From JANQTF01 sp036835375 (GTDB lineage: Bacteria; Bacteroidota; Bacteroidia; J057), in contig DAITMB010000103.1 in the NCBI GenBank assembly GCA_036835375.1, positions 1 through 18,152 of the forward strand: a stretch of 18,152 nucleotides of DNA, read 5' to 3'. Of the stretch, positions 13,984 to 18,152 are shown piece by piece. Every line of letters begins with the position of its first letter. Position 1 is the stretch's first letter. The notes below the pieces were generated by a model, which saw only the letters and a program-made list of their open reading frames with translations, ran no database searches and was not told the origin of the DNA. The position numbers and the translations under genes are program-made.

Positions 13984-16900
13984 ATGAACGACAATAAACC
14001 GCCACAAAATAAAGATTCCTTTGAGGAATTTATCGTATCCAGCTGGTCGATTGACAACCGGGTGACCATCTTCTTGCTGGCCATTGTGATCACGATTGCC
14101 GGCTTGGTATCCTTTAATGCTTTGCCAAAGGAAAACTTTCCTGAGATCCAATGGCCTGTCATTTTCGTCTCAACACCCTATCCTGGTACCTCAGCCGGAG
14201 ACATCGAGAACCTCGTGACGCGAAAGATCGAGAAGGAAATCAAAGGGATTGAAGGGATCAAAGACATCAATTCTACCTCCGTTCAGGATTTTTCTTCTGT
14301 GTTCGTGGAGTTCGAGACCGATGTGGACCTCGACAAGGCAAAGCGTGAGGTAGAAGATGCCGTGAAGCGCGCTTCGAGCGAATTGCCCAATGATTTGCCC
14401 AGTGACCCACAAGTCAATGACATCAATTTGTCTGAGATTCCGATCATGTTTCTCAATGTGTCTGGCCCTTTCGACAACGTCACACTGAAGCGCTATGCCG
14501 AAGACCTACAGGACGAATTGGAGCAGCGACTGAGCAAATCCATCCTGCGGGTGGACCTCGTGGGTGCTCTGGAACGGGAAGTCCAAATCAATGTGGACCT
14601 CTATAAAATGCAGGCAACAAGTGTCTCATTCAGCGACATTGAGCAATCGGTGGCAAATGAAAACGTAATCATCTCGGGTGGTGAACTCGACTTGGTGGAC
14701 CAATCTCTTGCTGTGCGGCTCATAGGTGAATTTGAATCTTCCCAAGAGATCGGCGAGTTACTTGTGCGATCTGGCTTGGGAAATGCGGTACGTCTCGGAG
14801 ACATCGCCGAAGTCGTGGATGGATTCAAGGAGCGAGAAAGCTACGCAAGGCTCAACGGCCAACCTGTGCTGACCTTGAACGTGATCAAGAAGGCTGGCGA
14901 AAACCTTGTAGATGCGGCGGACGAGATTAAACTCATCATCGAAGAATTGCAGGCCAACCGATTTCCTGACGAACTGGATATCACCATTTCTGCCGACCAA
15001 TCTACCCTGACCCGCAACACCCTCGACGAATTGACCAATACCATTATCATTGGATTTATTCTGGTGACCTTGGTGCTAATGTTTTTCATGGGGGTGCGGG
15101 ACGCCCTGTTCGTGGGCTTGGCTGTGCCGCTGTCTTCCTTCATCGCCTTTGCGACCTTGCCAGCGCTCGGCTACAGCCTCAACCTCGTGGTGCTCTTCTC
15201 CTTCATCCTCGCGATGGGCATCGTGGTGGATAATGCCATCGTGGTGATCGAAAACACTTACCGAATCTTCAACGAGCAAAATTTGCCGATCAAGCAAGCA
15301 GCCAAAAAAGCGGCTGGCGAGGTGATCATACCTGTATTCTCCGGTACGCTCACGACTGTTTGCCCTTTCTTGCCACTTTTGTTCTGGTCAGGCCCTGTGG
15401 GTGAATTCATGGGATTTTTGCCCGTGGTGCTCATCATCACCCTGTTTGCTTCCCTGTTTGTGGCCTATGTCTTCAACCCTGTGTTTGCCGTGACTTTCAT
15501 GAAAAAAGATGGCACGCAAAAAGAGATTTCCCACAAAACGACCTGGATCTACCTTACGAGCATGGTCGTTTTAGGTGTCTTGTTTCACTTGGGTGGGAGC
15601 GGCACATTTGGAAACTTCCTCTTTTTCATGGCTGGATTTGTGTTCCTCAATGCCTACGTCTTGCGCCATGCCATTCGCGGATTTCAAGACGCAATTATTC
15701 CTTGGTTTAAATCTACTTATCGACAGACCCTTACCTGGTCACTGGCACATCCCGGTGCCGTGTTGTTGATCACTTTCGTGTTTTTAGCAGGAACAGTCTT
15801 CTCGATCCAGATTGTAGGAATCAAGTTCATCCAATTTCCAAGCAGCGATCCCAACTTCGTATATGTCTATTCGGAGCTTCCCAGCGGTACCAAGGTAGAA
15901 GTCACCGACTCAGTGACTCGCATTCTGGAGAAGCGGGTTCAGGCAGTCTTAGGAGAAAACAACCCGCTCGTTCGCTCCATCATAACGAATGTGGCCATTG
16001 GCGCTGGTGATGCGAATTCCTTTGATCAAGGCGCTGCAGCTTCGCACAAAAGCAAGCTCACGGTCGAGTTTGTAGGGATCAAGGAGCGTAATGGCGCCTC
16101 CACCATGGCTGTGCTCGAGCAGATTCGTGCAGGCCTCAGGGGAATTCCCGGGGCCAAAATTACGGTTGATCAAGACGCGAATGGTCCCCCCGGATCCGCC
16201 CCCATCGAAATCCTTCTGACTTCCGAAGAGTTTGAAGACCTCATGGCGGTGAGCGAAGATCTTTTCCAGTATTTGGATTCGCTCAATATTCCCGGAATTG
16301 AACAATTCAAGTGGGACGTAGATGAGAAAAAAAATGAAGTCCTCATTGATGTAGATCGCAAAAAAGCGAGTGAGTTGGGTGTCAGCTCTGGACAAATCGG
16401 CTCTGTGGTGAGAACGGCTCTTTTTGGAAAAGAAATCTCGAAATTTCGCACGAATGAGGATGAATTCCCCATCCAGCTTCGTCTCCAAGATCGGTACCGC
16501 GATCGGCTTAGCACGCTCATGGACATGCAAATCACCTACCGCGACCAGTCCGACGGCAAATTCAAATCCGTGCCCATCAGCGCAGTAGCGAGTATCAGCT
16601 ACAGTTCTTCGTATGGCGGGATCAATCGCACGGACCTCGAGAAATCCGTCAAGATCACCTCGAACGTCCTCACAGAGTTCAACGTCAACGACATCGCAGC
16701 GGAAGTAGATTATGCAGTGGCTGGCTTTATTAAGCAACATCGGGTGCTGAAAGGCGTGGACATCGAAGTAGGAGGCCAGACAAAGGACCAGGCGGAGGAA
16801 GGTGCTTTTCTGGCAGGTGCTTTTGGCGCTGCGATCATGCTGATCTTCATGATCTTGGTGACACAGTTCAACTCCCTTAGCAATGTGGTCATCATTCTTA

Positions 16901-17466
16901 GTCAGGTGTTGCTGAGCTGTGTGGGCGTATTTGTCGGGCACATGCTCCTCGGCATGGATTTCTCGGTGGTACTTTCAGGCGTGGGCTTGGTAGTACTTGC
17001 AGGGATTGTGGTCAACAATGGCATCATCCTCCTGGACTACATTAATATCTTGCGCAAACGGGGAAATTCTCTCGAAGAAGCCATCATCGAAGGTGGCGTC
17101 ACGAGGTTTACCCCGGTGTTTCTCACCGCATCTTCAACTGTACTTGGATTGGTGCCGCTGGCTTTTTCGCTCAACATTAATTTTGGCACCTTACTGTCTG
17201 ATTTAGATCCTCAAATCTTCTTTGGGGGAGATAGTTCCGCATTCTGGCAACCATTCTCCTGGTCGATCATCTTCGGACTCAGCTTTGCGACCATCGTCAC
17301 GCTGGTGTTTGTGCCAGTGATGTATTACCAGACCACCCGATTTGAGCAATGGGCCTCGAAAAAAATGGGATGGACGCAGGAGGAAACAGAAGAAATTTCT
17401 GAAGAGGTTCCCTACGCACAGGGTGAGAACCCCTACCCCAGCCCCGAGGATGAGTGGATGAAATAA
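13984..17466 (+). CDS. RND-family efflux permease (HAE1/AcrB-like) with two extra membrane segments
   Basis: The 1160-residue product is longer than the usual 1030-1050 of AcrB-type pumps. TM1 is at about residues 28-46, followed by the first porter domain (PEIQWPVIFVSTPYPGTSAG). TM2-TM6 span about 350-503 and include the family motif GIVVDNAIVVIEN; D416 matches the first of AcrB's two proton-relay Asp residues, the second being Asn417. Residues 504-589 join TM6 to TM7 and contain two added hydrophobic stretches (about 520-537 and 544-562), absent from AcrB. The second porter domain and TM8-TM12 follow, with GIVVNNGIILLDY near residue 1006. The C-terminus is an acidic tail of about 45 residues. 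It should export small molecules using the proton gradient, together with the adaptor and channel encoded upstream. It is the last gene of the operon. Confidence 0.93.
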   Translation: MNDNKPPQNKDSFEEFIVSSWSIDNRVTIFLLAIVITIAGLVSFNALPKENFPEIQWPVIFVSTPYPGTSAGDIENLVTRKIEKEIKGIEGIKDINSTSVQDFSSVFVEFETDVDLDKAKREVEDAVKRASSELPNDLPSDPQVNDINLSEIPIMFLNVSGPFDNVTLKRYAEDLQDELEQRLSKSILRVDLVGALEREVQINVDLYKMQATSVSFSDIEQSVANENVIISGGELDLVDQSLAVRLIGEFESSQEIGELLVRSGLGNAVRLGDIAEVVDGFKERESYARLNGQPVLTLNVIKKAGENLVDAADEIKLIIEELQANRFPDELDITISADQSTLTRNTLDELTNTIIIGFILVTLVLMFFMGVRDALFVGLAVPLSSFIAFATLPALGYSLNLVVLFSFILAMGIVVDNAIVVIENTYRIFNEQNLPIKQAAKKAAGEVIIPVFSGTLTTVCPFLPLLFWSGPVGEFMGFLPVVLIITLFASLFVAYVFNPVFAVTFMKKDGTQKEISHKTTWIYLTSMVVLGVLFHLGGSGTFGNFLFFMAGFVFLNAYVLRHAIRGFQDAIIPWFKSTYRQTLTWSLAHPGAVLLITFVFLAGTVFSIQIVGIKFIQFPSSDPNFVYVYSELPSGTKVEVTDSVTRILEKRVQAVLGENNPLVRSIITNVAIGAGDANSFDQGAAASHKSKLTVEFVGIKERNGASTMAVLEQIRAGLRGIPGAKITVDQDANGPPGSAPIEILLTSEEFEDLMAVSEDLFQYLDSLNIPGIEQFKWDVDEKKNEVLIDVDRKKASELGVSSGQIGSVVRTALFGKEISKFRTNEDEFPIQLRLQDRYRDRLSTLMDMQITYRDQSDGKFKSVPISAVASISYSSSYGGINRTDLEKSVKITSNVLTEFNVNDIAAEVDYAVAGFIKQHRVLKGVDIEVGGQTKDQAEEGAFLAGAFGAAIMLIFMILVTQFNSLSNVVIILSQVLLSCVGVFVGHMLLGMDFSVVLSGVGLVVLAGIVVNNGIILLDYINILRKRGNSLEEAIIEGGVTRFTPVFLTASSTVLGLVPLAFSLNINFGTLLSDLDPQIFFGGDSSAFWQPFSWSIIFGLSFATIVTLVFVPVMYYQTTRFEQWASKKMGWTQEETEEISEEVPYAQGENPYPSPEDEWMK

Positions 17467-17529
17467 CGACTTCAAAAATCGGTTCGCTAGAAGATTATTT
17501 GCTCCTCTAAACCCTGTCGGCAAGAACTG

Positions 17530-17566
17530 AAGCAGCGAGGCGTCGATCGGCCCTCGCTGCTTTTTG
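17530..17566 (+). terminator. Rho-independent terminator of the efflux operon
   Basis: AAGCAGCGAGG (17530-17540) is perfectly complementary to CCTCGCTGCTT (17552-17562), an 11-bp stem with an 11-base loop, overlapping and followed by TTTTTG. It lies 64 bases after the permease stop and should end the four-gene transcript. Confidence 0.88.
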
Positions 17567-17739
17567 TATGTGTGGCCCTTGAGGAATATTCAGCGTGGCT
17601 TTTAATCGATTTTTCGGGGGAAATGGAAAGCTGGCCAAGGCAAAGAAAAGGGACGAAATCCATCACGCATGAACAGTTGGCGCAAGTAAAAGTTCCAATA
17701 TTTAGTACATTCCCTTCGAGGACTTGTAATAAAAAAGGG

Positions 17740-17868
17740 GACAGTGGTATCTGAGGCCCATTTTGGGTCAATATCCGGGGCTTGGAACTGACGATCAAGC
17801 AGGTTTCTACCACCGGCAAGACCCCCAGCATTAGGATCGGCAAACTGATGGTGGTGCGGATTGGTGAT
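17740..17868 (-). pseudogene. Probable remnant of an IS3-type transposase (orfB, DDE domain start)
   Basis: On the minus strand one frame reads, in order, HHHQFADPN, then NLLDRQFQAPDIDPKWASDT, then TV. This resembles the opening of the IS3-family orfB catalytic core, usually of the form 'NLL.R.F....PN..W.tDITYI', where the Asp after W is the first DDE residue. The match covers about 20 residues; the usual following block (EGWLYLAVVLDL) is absent in every frame I tried, and seven or so residues seem inserted before NLLD. No terminal inverted repeats are visible. If the call is right, this is a small fossil of an insertion sequence. The similarity is from memory and could be chance. Confidence 0.4.
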
Positions 17869-17903
17869 AAAAAAACCTCGCGGGTTGGGGAAAACCCGCG
17901 GGG
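17869..17903 (-). terminator. Rho-independent terminator facing leftward
   Basis: The arms 17876-17886 and 17893-17903 form an 11-bp stem with one G-T pair and a six-base loop. On the minus strand it is followed by seven T (17869-17875). It should terminate a minus-strand gene entering from the right side of the window. Confidence 0.75.
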
Positions 17904-18097
17904 TTGGGATGGAACTAATAATCCACTTTGGATGAAGCCTTCCACAATTAAAAACATCGACCTGGTTTTCGATCTTTCGAATTTAATCTCAACCCTTCGG
18001 GCTTTCCTACGTCTCTTTCTCTCGGGAGAAGGAAACTTCATCACCATTCGAAATTTGTTGTCAGATCCATCCTTATCTTTGTTTGTAAGGACGTGTC
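17904..18097. other. Untranslated tail before the leftward terminator
   Basis: About 190 bases between the putative stop at 18098 and the terminator. I see no gene in it; a minus-strand frame that stays open across it also runs through both terminator hairpins and has no recognisable content. CCCTTCGGG near 17992-18000 could form a tiny UUCG-like hairpin. Confidence 0.4.
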
Positions 18098-18152
18098 CTA
18101 CATCGCTCTTCCTTTCGTGTTGCTTTTTTTTGCCCACTCAGGCGCTTCGATT
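18098..18152 (-). CDS. Possible C-terminal end of a gene entering from the right edge
   Basis: The minus strand reads IEAPEWAKKSNTKGRAM and then TAG at 18100-18098. The text looks like an ordinary protein C-terminus, and the leftward terminator at 17869-17903 predicts that some minus-strand gene ends in this area. Only 17 codons are visible, a neighbouring frame also stays open from the edge (ending QKKATRKEERCRTRPYKQR), and the 195-base distance to the terminator is longer than for other genes here. No family can be named. Confidence 0.35.
   Translation of the reverse strand, partial: IEAPEWAKKSNTKGRAM

Noticed and set aside
15949..16941. 330-codon minus-strand open frame
   Set aside because: Antisense to the well-supported RND permease and without protein-like motifs.
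17572..17754. 60-codon plus-strand frame with GTG start
   Set aside because: It begins right after the operon terminator, has no motif and overlaps the possible transposase fossil on the other strand.
17487..18137. 216-codon minus-strand open frame
   Set aside because: It runs through two terminator hairpins, contains no domain and has an odd composition rich in Ser, Arg and Cys.

Overview
The window looks like a chromosomal segment from a Bacteroidota bacterium, perhaps Saprospiria-like. Two secreted proteins (1652-2974 and 3242-6826) end in Por/type IX secretion C-terminal sorting domains. The efflux operon has the TetR-TolC-adaptor-RND order often seen in that phylum, and ribosome-binding sites are weak or absent. 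The class-level assignment is inference; no rRNA or marker gene is present.

Layout, left to right. (1) 1-1460, minus: the first 486 codons of an all-helical, TPR-like protein of no named family, cut by the left edge. (2) 1652-2974, plus: a secreted protein with a PKD/SprB-like N-terminus, two dockerin-like calcium loops, a cohesin-like domain and a sorting domain. (3) 3242-6826, plus: a 1194-residue exported protein made of five ~215-residue units (ten DUF4397-like half-modules) and a sorting domain. Units 3 and 4 share a 610-bp block with no base difference. (4) 6939-8663, minus: an exported caspase-like (C14) peptidase with an N-terminal LamG-like beta domain. It converges on the DUF4397 gene across a hairpin that can terminate both. 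(5) 8664-10697: about 2 kb without a convincing gene. It carries four copies of a spaced bipartite motif, the last one inside a 36-bp dyad upstream of the tetR gene, and a long inverted repeat. (6) 10698-17466, plus: a four-gene efflux operon, TetR regulator, TolC-like outer-membrane channel, lipoprotein membrane-fusion adaptor and RND permease, with gene junctions of -4, 12 and 11 bases and a strong terminator. (7) 17567-18152: a mostly non-coding tail with a likely decayed IS3-type transposase fragment, a minus-strand terminator, and possibly the last codons of a gene entering from the right.

The left half is a cell-surface/secretome cluster: two T9SS cargo proteins and an exported caspase-fold peptidase. 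The right half is a self-contained tripartite pump with its own regulator: the RND permease works with the adaptor and the TolC channel to expel substrates, and the TetR protein probably represses the operon through a site in the 2-kb gap. I found no CRISPR array, tRNA, rRNA or intact mobile element. The features most worth a second look are the recently homogenised DUF4397 repeats, the exported LamG-caspase protein, the cohesin-plus-dockerin polypeptide, the 14-helix RND variant, and the repeated bipartite motif in the gap.
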